Source of the DNA: Ectopseudomonas chengduensis
GTDB lineage: Bacteria > Pseudomonadota > Gammaproteobacteria > Pseudomonadales > Pseudomonadaceae
Assembly: GCF_900102635.1 (NCBI RefSeq)
Contig: NZ_FMZQ01000017.1
Span: forward strand, 42,696-106,695
DNA: 64,000 nucleotides
Reading direction: 5' to 3'
Shown: one piece after another, positions 50,960 to 58,925 of the stretch
How the letters are laid out: every line of letters starts with the position of its first letter
Numbering within the stretch: position 1 is the first letter of the stretch
Translations under genes and position numbers: made by a program
Notes under the pieces: generated by a model
Told to the model about the DNA's origin: nothing
Seen by the model: the letters and a program-made list of their open reading frames with translations, nothing else
Databases searched by the model: none

Positions 50960-51036
50960 AGGCACATAGCTCAGTTGGTTAGAGCACCACCTTGACATGG
51001 TGGGGGTCGTTGGTTCGAGTCCAATTGTGCCTACCA
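50960..51036 (+). tRNA. tRNA-Val (anticodon GAC)
   Basis: 77 bases including encoded CCA. Acceptor AGGCACA pairs with TGTGCCT; anticodon stem CCACC/GGTGG with loop TTGACAT; T loop GTTCGAG. Followed at 51043 by a terminator. Confidence 0.95.
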
Positions 51037-51042
51037 AATCGA

Positions 51043-51075
51043 TAAAAAGGGGTCGCTAAGCGACCCCTTTTTTTA
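51043..51075 (+). terminator. Terminator after tRNA-Val
   Basis: AAAAGGGGTCGC pairs with GCGACCCCTTTT around TAA, followed by TTTT. Confidence 0.92.
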
Positions 51076-51303
51076 TTGCTCGGATTTTTCGAGCAGGTTT
51101 TACGTGTTTGTTTCAAACGGCAGCTTGTCAGGGCTCAGGCTTTCTGAAAGCATCCGCACTCTTTTACTTCCAGTGACTCTGGTTCGGTCTGGTTGGCCTT
51201 CGGGCTCCTGCCATCGTTAGGTGGGTACACCGCTGAATCGCTTCCTGGCTCATCCCAACCCACGTGACCTTTCGTAGGGGTCACCACTAGGAGAGGAGGC
51301 GCC

Positions 51304-53226
51304 ATGCCCATCATTACTCTTCCCGACGGCAGTCAACGTTCGTTCGATCATCCGGTATCCGTGCTGGAGGTCGCTCAATCCATTGGTGCGGGCCTGGCCA
51401 AGGCCACCCTGGCTGGCAAGGTAAACGGCAAGCAGGTCGATGCCTGTGACGTGATCGATACCGATGCCACCTTGCAGATCATCACGCCGAAGGACGAAGA
51501 AGGGCTGGAAATCATCCGCCACTCCTGCGCTCACCTGGTTGGGCATGCAGTCAAGCAGCTGTATCCGAACGCCAAGATGGTGATCGGCCCAGTTATCGAT
51601 GAAGGCTTCTATTACGACATCGCCATCGACCGCCCCTTCACGCCGGAAGACATGGCGGCCATCGAAAAGCGCATGGCCGAGTTGATCGAGAAGGACTACG
51701 ACGTCATCAAGAAGATGACGCCGCGTGCCGAGGTCATCGAGCTGTTCAAGTCCCGTGGCGAGGAATACAAGCTGCGTCTGATCGACGACATGCCGGACGA
51801 AACGGCCATGGGGCTGTATTTCCATGAAGAATACGTCGACATGTGCCGCGGCCCGCACGTGCCGAATACGCGCTTCCTCAAGGCGTTCAAGCTCACTCGT
51901 ATTTCCGGCGCCTACTGGCGAGGCGACTCGAAGAACGAGCAGCTGCAGCGTGTTTACGGCACTGCCTGGGCTGACAAGAAGCAGCTGGCTGCCTATATCC
52001 AGCGCATCGAAGAAGCTGAAAAGCGCGATCACCGTCGCATCGGTAAGCAGCTCGATCTGTTCCACCTGCAGGAAGAAGCGCCGGGCATGGTGTTCTGGCA
52101 CCCCAATGGCTGGACTGTCTACCAGGTGCTGGAGCAGTACATGCGCCAGGTACAGCGTGAGAACGGCTACGTGGAAGTGCGCACGCCGCAGGTGGTCGAT
52201 CGCATCCTCTGGGAGCGTTCCGGGCACTGGTCCAACTACGCCGAGAACATGTTCACCACGGCTTCGGAAAACCGCGACTATGCGGTCAAGCCGATGAACT
52301 GCCCGTGCCACGTGCAGATCTTCAATCAGGGCCTGAAGTCTTACCGCGACCTGCCGCTGCGTCTCGCCGAATTTGGTGCTTGTCATCGCAACGAACCGTC
52401 CGGCGCGCTGCACGGCATCATGCGTGTGCGTGGCTTCGTGCAGGACGATGCGCATATCTTCTGCACCGAGGATCAGGTCAAGAAGGAAGCGGCCGATTTC
52501 ATCAAGCTGACCCTGCAGGTCTATGCGGACTTCGGCTTCAGCGATATCGCCATGAAGCTTTCGACCCGTCCTGCCAAGCGCGTGGGCTCCGACGAGCTGT
52601 GGGATCGCGCCGAAGGCGCGCTGGCCGAAGCGCTGAACGAATCCGGCCTGGCCTGGGAATATCAGCCGGGTGAGGGCGCCTTCTACGGTCCGAAGATCGA
52701 ATTCACCCTGCGTGACTGCCTGGGGCGTAACTGGCAGTGCGGTACGCTGCAGTACGATCCGAACCTGCCTGAGCGCCTGGATGCCAGCTACATCGCCGAA
52801 GACAACAGCCGCAAACGCCCGGTCATGTTGCACCGTGCGATCCTCGGTTCGTTCGAGCGTTTCATCGGTATGTTGATCGAGCATTACGCCGGTTCCTTCC
52901 CGGCTTGGCTCGCTCCGACCCAGGCGGTGATCATGAATATCACCGACAAGCAGGCCGATTTTGCCCGTGAAGTCGAGAAAACTCTCAATCAAAGCGGTTT
53001 TCGTGCCAAGGTTGACTTGAGAAACGAAAAGATCGGCTTTAAAATCCGCGAGCATACCTTGCTCAAGGTTCCCTATCTCTTGGTTATTGGAGATCGGGAA
53101 GTCGAGACTCGATCCGTTGCTGTCCGTACCCGTGAAGGCGTCGATCTGGGCTCTCTGCCCATCGAGCAGTTCGCCTCGCAGTTGCAGCAAGCGGTTTCCC
53201 GGCGTGGTCGCCAAGATTTGGAGTAA
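51304..53226 (+). CDS. thrS: Threonyl-tRNA synthetase
   Basis: 640 residues, full length. TGS domain (1-60), editing domain with HSCAHLVGHAVKQLYP, class II motifs around RNEPSGALHGIMRVRGFVQDDAHIFC and the C-terminal anticodon domain ending VSRRGRQDLE. Zinc ligands lie in MNCPCHVQIF and GACHRNE. AGGAGAGGAGGC precedes the ATG. First gene of the thrS-infC-rpmI-rplT-pheST-ihfA run; the 228 bp upstream leader shows no clear structured control element beyond an ordinary promoter region. Confidence 0.98.
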   Translation: MPIITLPDGSQRSFDHPVSVLEVAQSIGAGLAKATLAGKVNGKQVDACDVIDTDATLQIITPKDEEGLEIIRHSCAHLVGHAVKQLYPNAKMVIGPVIDEGFYYDIAIDRPFTPEDMAAIEKRMAELIEKDYDVIKKMTPRAEVIELFKSRGEEYKLRLIDDMPDETAMGLYFHEEYVDMCRGPHVPNTRFLKAFKLTRISGAYWRGDSKNEQLQRVYGTAWADKKQLAAYIQRIEEAEKRDHRRIGKQLDLFHLQEEAPGMVFWHPNGWTVYQVLEQYMRQVQRENGYVEVRTPQVVDRILWERSGHWSNYAENMFTTASENRDYAVKPMNCPCHVQIFNQGLKSYRDLPLRLAEFGACHRNEPSGALHGIMRVRGFVQDDAHIFCTEDQVKKEAADFIKLTLQVYADFGFSDIAMKLSTRPAKRVGSDELWDRAEGALAEALNESGLAWEYQPGEGAFYGPKIEFTLRDCLGRNWQCGTLQYDPNLPERLDASYIAEDNSRKRPVMLHRAILGSFERFIGMLIEHYAGSFPAWLAPTQAVIMNITDKQADFAREVEKTLNQSGFRAKVDLRNEKIGFKIREHTLLKVPYLLVIGDREVETRSVAVRTREGVDLGSLPIEQFASQLQQAVSRRGRQDLE

Positions 53227-53231
53227 TAACT

Positions 53232-53777
53232 ATTAAGCGTGAAATGAGACAGGACAAGCGGGCCGCCCCTAAGGCGCCGATCAACGAAAACATCACCGCT
53301 CGTGAAGTGCGCCTGATTGGTGCGGACGGCGAGCAGGTTGGTATTGTTTCGATCGATGAGGCATTGCGCGTGGCTGAAGAAGCCAAGCTGGATCTGGTAG
53401 AGATCTCTGCTGACGCACTGCCGCCAGTTTGCCGCATCATGGACTACGGCAAGCACCTGTTCGAGAAGAAGAAGCAGGCTGCTATCGCCAAGAAGAACCA
53501 GCACCAGCAGCAGATTAAAGAAATCAAGTTTCGTCCAGGGACGGAAGATGGGGATTACCAGGTAAAACTACGCAACCTGGTACGTTTCCTTGAAGATGGG
53601 GACAAGGCCAAGGTATCTCTGAGATTCCGCGGCCGTGAGATGGCTCACCAGGAACTGGGTATGGAGCTGTTGAAGCGGGTCGAAGCTGACCTCGCTGAAA
53701 TCGGCACTGTAGAACAGCATCCTAAGCTGGAAGGACGCCAGCTGATGATGGTCATCGCACCCAAGAAGCGTAAATAA
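53232..53777 (+). CDS. infC: Translation initiation factor IF-3, ATT start codon
   Basis: 181 residues from ATT (first residues IKREMRQDKRAAPKAPINENI). The usual infC ATT start is kept: GGAG at 53219-53222 lies at proper distance from ATT 53232, while the first ATG at 53244 has no good site. A non-AUG start lets IF-3 limit its own synthesis. Both domains are intact (IRREVRLIG-type N-domain; KEIKFRPGTEDGDYQVKLRNLVRFL C-domain). It begins 5 bp after the thrS stop. Confidence 0.95.
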   Translation: MKREMRQDKRAAPKAPINENITAREVRLIGADGEQVGIVSIDEALRVAEEAKLDLVEISADALPPVCRIMDYGKHLFEKKKQAAIAKKNQHQQQIKEIKFRPGTEDGDYQVKLRNLVRFLEDGDKAKVSLRFRGREMAHQELGMELLKRVEADLAEIGTVEQHPKLEGRQLMMVIAPKKRK

Positions 53778-53837
53778 TCTACCGGGCACTGGCAGGCCTG
53801 ATGGTTATCAGTTGTTAATGAATGCGGAGTACAAAAC

Positions 53838-54032
53838 ATGCCAAAAATGAAAACCAAGAGCGGTGCTGCGAAGCGCTTCCTGAAGACTGCTACAGGCTTC
53901 AAGCACAAGCACGCTTTCAAGAGCCACATCCTGACCAAGATGTCCACGAAACGTAAGCGCCAGCTGCGTGGCAGCTCGCTGATCGGTCCGTCGGACAAAG
54001 CTAAAGTCGAGCGCATGCTGCGCGTTCGTTAA
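53838..54032 (+). CDS. rpmI: 50S ribosomal protein L35
   Basis: 64 residues, very basic. MPKMKTKSGAAKRFLKTATG and the end KAKVERMLRVR are standard. Lies between infC and rplT as in most gamma-proteobacteria. GCGGAGTA precedes the ATG. Confidence 0.98.
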   Translation: MPKMKTKSGAAKRFLKTATGFKHKHAFKSHILTKMSTKRKRQLRGSSLIGPSDKAKVERMLRVR

Positions 54033-54061
54033 TCGGTCAAGATACTTAGAGGTAATTACTC

Positions 54062-54418
54062 ATGGCTCGTGTTAAGCGTGGCGTTATCGCTCGTGCTCGT
54101 CACAAAAAGATTCTGAAACTGGCTAAAGGCTACTACGGCGCTCGTTCGCGTGTGTTCCGTGTTGCCAAGCAGGCTGTCATCAAGGCTGGTCAATATGCCT
54201 ACCGTGACCGTCGTCAGAAAAAACGTCAGTTCCGCGCACTGTGGATCGCTCGTATCAACGCTGGTGCTCGCGTCAACGGTCTGTCCTACAGCCGTCTGAT
54301 CGCTGGCCTGAAGAAAGCGTCGATCGAAATCGACCGTAAGGTTCTGGCTGATCTGGCAGTGAACGAAAAAGCGGCGTTTGCTGCGATTGTCGAGAAGGCC
54401 AAGGCCGTTCTGGCTTAA
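54062..54418 (+). CDS. rplT: 50S ribosomal protein L20
   Basis: 118 residues, basic; ARVKRGVIARARHKKILKLA and YRDRRQKKRQFRALWIARIN are typical. L20 also represses rpmI-rplT translation in related bacteria. It starts 29 bp after rpmI, with GAGGTAATT upstream. Confidence 0.98.
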   Translation: MARVKRGVIARARHKKILKLAKGYYGARSRVFRVAKQAVIKAGQYAYRDRRQKKRQFRALWIARINAGARVNGLSYSRLIAGLKKASIEIDRKVLADLAVNEKAAFAAIVEKAKAVLA

Positions 54419-54430
54419 GTCCCCCGACAA

Positions 54431-54496
54431 TCACCGGGCTCGCCCGGTGGCAACGTCAAAGATAGGGGAAGAGCCTTAACAGCTCTTCCCCTATTT
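54431..54496 (+). terminator. Hairpins between rplT and pheS (terminator or attenuator-like)
   Basis: CACCGGG/CCCGGTG at 54432-54449 and a long perfect stem ATAGGGGAAGAGC/GCTCTTCCCCTAT at 54463-54491 with an eight-base loop, then TTCG. Lack of a T-run makes it a weak terminator. It may adjust read-through from the ribosomal genes into pheST. I see no Phe-rich leader peptide. Confidence 0.7.
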
Positions 54497-54514
54497 CGTA
54501 TCTGGAGTCTGTAA

Positions 54515-55531
54515 ATGGAAAATCTGGATGCATTGGTCTCGCAAGCGCTTGAGGCCGTGCAACGAAGTGAAGATGTCAATGCCCTGGAACAGCTCCGGGT
54601 TCAGTACCTTGGCAAGAAAGGCGAACTGACCGCCCTGATGCAGACTCTGGGCAAGCTGTCGGCCGAAGAGCGCCCGCAGGCTGGCGCCCTGATCAACACC
54701 GCCAAGAATCAAGTGCAAGACGCCCTGAATGCCCGCAAATCCGTGCTTGAGCAGGCCTTGCTCGCCGAGAAGCTGGCCTCCGAGCGTATCGACGTCACCC
54801 TGCCAGGCCGTGGCCAGGCTTCCGGTGGTCTGCACCCGGTCACGCGCACGCTCGAGCGTGTCGAGCAGTTCTTCACCCATATCGGCTACAACGTGGCCGA
54901 GGGCCCGGAAGTCGAAGACGACTACCACAACTTCGAGGCGCTCAACATCCCTGGCCACCACCCGGCGCGGGCGATGCACGACACCTTCTATTTCAATGCG
55001 AACATGCTGCTGCGTACCCACACCTCGCCGGTTCAGGTACGCACCATGGAATCGCAGCAGCCGCCGATCCGCATCGTCTGTCCCGGCCGTGTCTATCGCT
55101 GCGACTCCGATATCACTCACTCGCCGATGTTCCATCAGGTCGAAGGCCTGTTGGTCGACGAAGACATCAGCTTCGCCGACCTCAAGGGCACCATCGAGGA
55201 ATTCCTTCGTGTGTTCTTCGAAAAGCCCCTGGGCGTGCGTTTCCGTCCGTCTTTCTTCCCCTTCACCGAGCCGTCGGCCGAAGTCGACATGCAGTGCGTG
55301 ATGTGTTCCGGCAAGGGCTGCCGCGTGTGCAAGCAGACCGGCTGGCTGGAAGTGATGGGCTGCGGCATGGTCCACCCGAACGTGCTGCGCATGAGCGGTA
55401 TCGACCCGGAGAAATACTCCGGCTTCGCCTTCGGCATGGGTGTCGAGCGCCTGGCCATGCTGCGTTACGGCGTCAATGACTTGCGCCTGTTCTTCGATAA
55501 CGACCTGCGGTTCCTGGCGCAATTTCGCTAG
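54515..55531 (+). CDS. pheS: Phenylalanyl-tRNA synthetase alpha subunit
   Basis: 338 residues. N-terminal coiled coil (1-85), then class II core with HPARAMHDTFYF, RIVCPGRVYRCDSDITHSPMFHQVEG, FRPSFFPFTEPSAEVDM and GFAFGMGVERLAMLRYGV. A CxxCxxxGCRVC stretch near 268-280 fits a zinc knuckle of bacterial PheS. CTGGAGTC precedes the ATG. Confidence 0.98.
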   Translation: MENLDALVSQALEAVQRSEDVNALEQLRVQYLGKKGELTALMQTLGKLSAEERPQAGALINTAKNQVQDALNARKSVLEQALLAEKLASERIDVTLPGRGQASGGLHPVTRTLERVEQFFTHIGYNVAEGPEVEDDYHNFEALNIPGHHPARAMHDTFYFNANMLLRTHTSPVQVRTMESQQPPIRIVCPGRVYRCDSDITHSPMFHQVEGLLVDEDISFADLKGTIEEFLRVFFEKPLGVRFRPSFFPFTEPSAEVDMQCVMCSGKGCRVCKQTGWLEVMGCGMVHPNVLRMSGIDPEKYSGFAFGMGVERLAMLRYGVNDLRLFFDNDLRFLAQFR

Positions 55532-55575
55532 CCGCCGCCCCTCGTGATCGAATTCGTTTAAGGAGAACAGACAAC

Positions 55576-57954
55576 ATGAAATTCAGTGAACAATGGCTGC
55601 GCAGTTGGGTGAATCCCGATGTATCCCGCGAGGATTTGGTCGCACGCCTGTCCATGGTCGGCCTCGAAGTCGACGCGGTACAGCCGGTGGCCGGCGCCTT
55701 CAGTGGCATCGTGGTCGGTGAGATCCTCAGTGCCGAACAGCACCCGGACGCTGACAAGCTGCGCGTATGCCAGGTGAGCAATGGTGCCGAGACCTTCCAG
55801 GTCGTTTGCGGTGCGCCCAATGCCCGCGCTGGCATCAAGATTCCGTTCGCCATGATCGGCGCCGAGCTGCCGGGCGACTTCAAGATCAAGAAGGCCAAGC
55901 TGCGTGGCGTGGAGTCACAGGGTATGCTGTGCTCGGCGTCCGAGCTGCAGATCAGCGAAGACAACAGCGGCCTGATGGAGCTGGCGGCCGATGCGCCGGT
56001 GGGTAGCGACATTCGCGCTTACCTGCAGCTGGATGACGCCAGCATCGAGATCGGCCTGACCCCCAACCGTGGTGACTGCCTGTCGCTCGCCGGCCTGGCT
56101 CGGGAAGTCGGTGCGATGTACAGCGCCGCTGTTTCACCGGTCGCTATCGACGTCGTTGCTCCTGCACATGACGAAGTACGCCCAGTCGAGGTGCTTGCGC
56201 CCAAGGCGTGCCCGCGTTACCTCGGTCGCGTTATACGTAACGTTGACCTGTCTCGCCCGACCCCGCTGTGGATGGTCGAGCGCCTGCGTCGTTCCGATAT
56301 TCGCAGCATCGATGCAGCGGTGGACATCACCAACTACGTGATGCTCGAGCTCGGCCAGCCGATGCACGCCTTCGACCTCGCCGAAATCAATGGCGGCATT
56401 CGCGTGCGGATGGCTGAAGAGGGCGAGAAGCTGGTGTTGCTCGACGGCCAGGAAGTCAGCCTGCGTGCCGATACTCTGGTCATCGCTGATCATGGCCGCG
56501 CGCTGGCCATCGCCGGCGTGATGGGCGGTGAGCACAGCGGTGTGAGCGACAATACCCGCGATCTGTTCCTGGAAAGCGCCTTCTTCGACAACATCGCCGT
56601 TGCCGGCAAGGCCCGCTCCTATGGCCTGCACACCGACGCGTCGCACCGCTTCGAGCGTGGTGTGGATTCGCAACTGGCGCGCCAGGCAATGGAGCGCGCG
56701 ACTGCGCTGCTGCTGGAGATCGTTGGCGGCGAAGCCGGCCCGGTCATCGAAGTCAGCAGCGAGGCCGATCTGCCGAGCGTGGCGCCGATCACCCTGCGCG
56801 CCGAGCGCATCAACCAGATGTTGGGTATGGAGATGGACAGCGCCGAAGTCGAGCGTCTGCTCACCGCGCTGGGGCTGGGTGTCAGCGCTCAGGGCTCCGG
56901 CCAGTGGCTGGTCAGTGTGCCAAGTCACCGTTTCGACATCAGCCTGGAAGTGGATCTGATCGAAGAGCTGGGGCGCCTGTACGGCTACAACCGTCTGCCG
57001 GTGCGCTACCCGCAGGCCCGTCTGGCGCCACAGGCCAAGTCCGAGGCGCGTGCTGAGCTGCCTGCTCTGCGTCGCCTGTTGGTCGCCCGTGGCTACCAGG
57101 AAGCTATCACCTATAGCTTTATCGATCCCAAGCTGTTCGAGCTGTTCACTCCGGGTGTAGAGCCGCTGCAACTGGCCAACCCTATTTCTGCCGATATGGC
57201 CGCTATGCGTTCCTCGCTGTGGCCAGGGCTGGTCAAGGCGCTGCAGCACAACCTCAATCGTCAGCAGTCGCGCGTGCGTCTGTTCGAGAGCGGCCTGCGT
57301 TTTGTCGGTCAGCTGGAAGGTCTGCAGCAGGAAGCCATGCTCGCCGGCGTGATCACCGGCAGCCGCCTGCCTGAGGGCTGGGCCAACAGCCGTGATAACG
57401 TCGACTTCTATGATCTGAAAGCCGATGTCGAGGCGCTGCTGGGTTATGCCGGTGCGGCCGATGCCTTTAGCTTCGTGCCTGGCGAGCATCCTGCTCTGCA
57501 TCCAGGCCAGACCGCTCGCATCGAACGGGAAGGGCGCCTGGTTGGCTTCATCGGTGCTCTGCATCCTGAACTCACCAAGACCCTGGGCTTGGATCAGCCG
57601 GTATTCCTCTTCGAGCTGGTGCTGGCCGAAGTGGCTGCTGGTCGCATGCCTGTATTCAGCGAATTGTCGCGCTTCCCTGAAGTGCGTCGTGACCTCGCGC
57701 TGCTGGTCGACCGCGAGCAGCCGGCCGAGGCTGTGCTGGGCGCAATCCGTGAAACGGCGGGAGAATGGCTGACGGACCTCAAGCTATTTGACGTCTATCA
57801 CGGTAAAGGCATTGATCCGCTTAGAAAAAGCCTTGCCGTCGGCTTGACCTGGCAACATCCATCGCGCACTCTTAATGACGATGAGGTGAGTACTACTACG
57901 CAAAATATCCTCACCTGCCTCGAACAAAGGTTCAACGCCACGTTAAGGAAGTAG
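55576..57954 (+). CDS. pheT: Phenylalanyl-tRNA synthetase beta subunit
   Basis: 792 residues, full length. tRNA-binding OB domain (MKFSEQWLRSWVNPDVSREDL to about 150), B3/B4 editing domains, B5 and the C-terminal RNP-like domain (SRFPEVRRDLALLVDREQPAEAVLGAIRE). AAGGAGAAC precedes the ATG. Forms the (alpha beta)2 enzyme with PheS. Confidence 0.98.
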   Translation: MKFSEQWLRSWVNPDVSREDLVARLSMVGLEVDAVQPVAGAFSGIVVGEILSAEQHPDADKLRVCQVSNGAETFQVVCGAPNARAGIKIPFAMIGAELPGDFKIKKAKLRGVESQGMLCSASELQISEDNSGLMELAADAPVGSDIRAYLQLDDASIEIGLTPNRGDCLSLAGLAREVGAMYSAAVSPVAIDVVAPAHDEVRPVEVLAPKACPRYLGRVIRNVDLSRPTPLWMVERLRRSDIRSIDAAVDITNYVMLELGQPMHAFDLAEINGGIRVRMAEEGEKLVLLDGQEVSLRADTLVIADHGRALAIAGVMGGEHSGVSDNTRDLFLESAFFDNIAVAGKARSYGLHTDASHRFERGVDSQLARQAMERATALLLEIVGGEAGPVIEVSSEADLPSVAPITLRAERINQMLGMEMDSAEVERLLTALGLGVSAQGSGQWLVSVPSHRFDISLEVDLIEELGRLYGYNRLPVRYPQARLAPQAKSEARAELPALRRLLVARGYQEAITYSFIDPKLFELFTPGVEPLQLANPISADMAAMRSSLWPGLVKALQHNLNRQQSRVRLFESGLRFVGQLEGLQQEAMLAGVITGSRLPEGWANSRDNVDFYDLKADVEALLGYAGAADAFSFVPGEHPALHPGQTARIEREGRLVGFIGALHPELTKTLGLDQPVFLFELVLAEVAAGRMPVFSELSRFPEVRRDLALLVDREQPAEAVLGAIRETAGEWLTDLKLFDVYHGKGIDPLRKSLAVGLTWQHPSRTLNDDEVSTTTQNILTCLEQRFNATLRK

Positions 57955-57957
57955 CGT

Positions 57958-58260
57958 ATGGGGGCTCTGACGAAAGCTGAAATGGCGGAACGTCTGTATG
58001 AAGAGCTCGGCCTGAACAAACGGGAAGCCAAGGAACTGGTGGAGCTGTTTTTTGAAGAGATCCGCCAGGCTCTTGAGCTGAACGAACAGGTCAAGCTGTC
58101 CGGGTTCGGCAACTTCGACTTGCGCGACAAGCGCCAGCGACCCGGCCGTAACCCGAAAACAGGGGAAGAGATTCCAATCACGGCTCGCCGTGTGGTCACT
58201 TTTCGTCCAGGGCAAAAATTGAAAGCCAGGGTCGAGGCCTATGCTGGAACCAAGTCATAA
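57958..58260 (+). CDS. ihfA: Integration host factor alpha subunit
   Basis: 100 residues of the HU/IHF fold; GALTKAEMAERLYEELGLNKREAKELVELFF and the DNA-arm segment RDKRQRPGRNPKTGEEIPI are typical. Starts 3 bp after pheT with TAAGGAAG upstream. Overlaps the MerR gene by 20 bp. Confidence 0.97.
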   Translation: MGALTKAEMAERLYEELGLNKREAKELVELFFEEIRQALELNEQVKLSGFGNFDLRDKRQRPGRNPKTGEEIPITARRVVTFRPGQKLKARVEAYAGTKS

Positions 58261-58597
58261 CGACGAACTACCGGCAATTCCCGGCAAACGCTACTTCACC
58301 ATCGGTGAGGTCAGTGAACTCTGCGCGGTCAAGCCCCACGTTCTACGTTACTGGGAACAGGAATTCCCACAGCTGAATCCGGTAAAGCGGCGGGGTAACC
58401 GTCGCTATTACCAGCGTCAGGATGTGCTGATGATTCGGCAGATTCGTGCGCTCCTGTACGATCAGGGCTTCACCATCGGTGGCGCACGTCAGCGCCTTTC
58501 TGGTGACGAAGCCAAGGACGACACCACTCAGTATCGTCAGCTGATCAAACAGATGATCGCCGAGCTCGAGGACGTTTTGCACGTGCTGAAGAAGTAG
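58241..58597 (+). CDS. MerR-family transcriptional regulator
   Basis: 118 residues. MerR helix-turn-helix and wing: KRYFTIGEVSELCAVKPHVLRYWEQEFPQLNPVKRRGNRRYYQRQDVLMIRQIRALLYDQGFTI, then a coiled-coil dimer helix. No effector cysteines. This gene follows ihfA in nearly all pseudomonads; target unknown. Confidence 0.93.
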   Translation: MLEPSHNDELPAIPGKRYFTIGEVSELCAVKPHVLRYWEQEFPQLNPVKRRGNRRYYQRQDVLMIRQIRALLYDQGFTIGGARQRLSGDEAKDDTTQYRQLIKQMIAELEDVLHVLKK

Positions 58598-58610
58598 GGC
58601 TAAGAAAAAG

Positions 58611-58640
58611 TTGCCTTATTTCAAAAGCTTAATGTATAGT
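58611..58640 (+). promoter_or_regulatory. Promoter of tRNA-Pro
   Basis: TTGCCT (58611-58616) and TATAGT (58635-58640) are 18 bp apart; TTCCTCCCGC follows as a G+C-rich discriminator. Start would be about 25 bases before the mature tRNA. Confidence 0.7.
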
Positions 58641-58672
58641 TCCTCCCGCTTTCGGTCACCCGAAAGCATCGT

Positions 58673-58749
58673 CGGGGCGTAGCGCAGCCCGGTAGCGCAC
58701 TTGCATGGGGTGCAAGGGGTCGAGTGTTCGAATCACTCCGTCCCGACCA
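58673..58749 (+). tRNA. tRNA-Pro (anticodon GGG)
   Basis: 77 bases with encoded CCA. CGGGGCG pairs with CGTCCCG (one wobble-like position); anticodon stem CTTGC/GCAAG with loop ATGGGGT; T loop TTCGAAT. The tRNA abuts the restriction-modification locus. Confidence 0.95.
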
Positions 58750-58762
58750 AAAAACCCTAGAA

Positions 58763-58797
58763 AATCCAGTCATTTAGCGGTGACTGGATTTTTTTAT
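58763..58797 (+). terminator. Terminator after tRNA-Pro
   Basis: AAATCCAGTCA pairs with TGACTGGATTT across TTTAGCGG, followed by TTTT. Confidence 0.9.
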
Positions 58798-58925
58798 GCC
58801 TGCGGTTTTTCGTTGCCAATTGAGATTGGCTTGATAGCGATAGGGGATTAGCATTAATCGAGGGTTCGGAGCAGATCAGCTCGCTCTTGCCCAAGCTGAT
58901 CCACGCAGAAGGAAGAGCAAACTTA

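Noticed and set aside
51076..51303. Riboswitch or T-box in the thrS leader
   Set aside because: No conserved T-box elements or stable conserved structure could be seen by eye; T-boxes are not expected in Pseudomonas.
58673..58925. Attachment site duplication (attL) at the tRNA-Pro 3' end
   Set aside because: No second copy of the tRNA end and no integrase are visible in the window, so island integration at this tRNA stays unproven.
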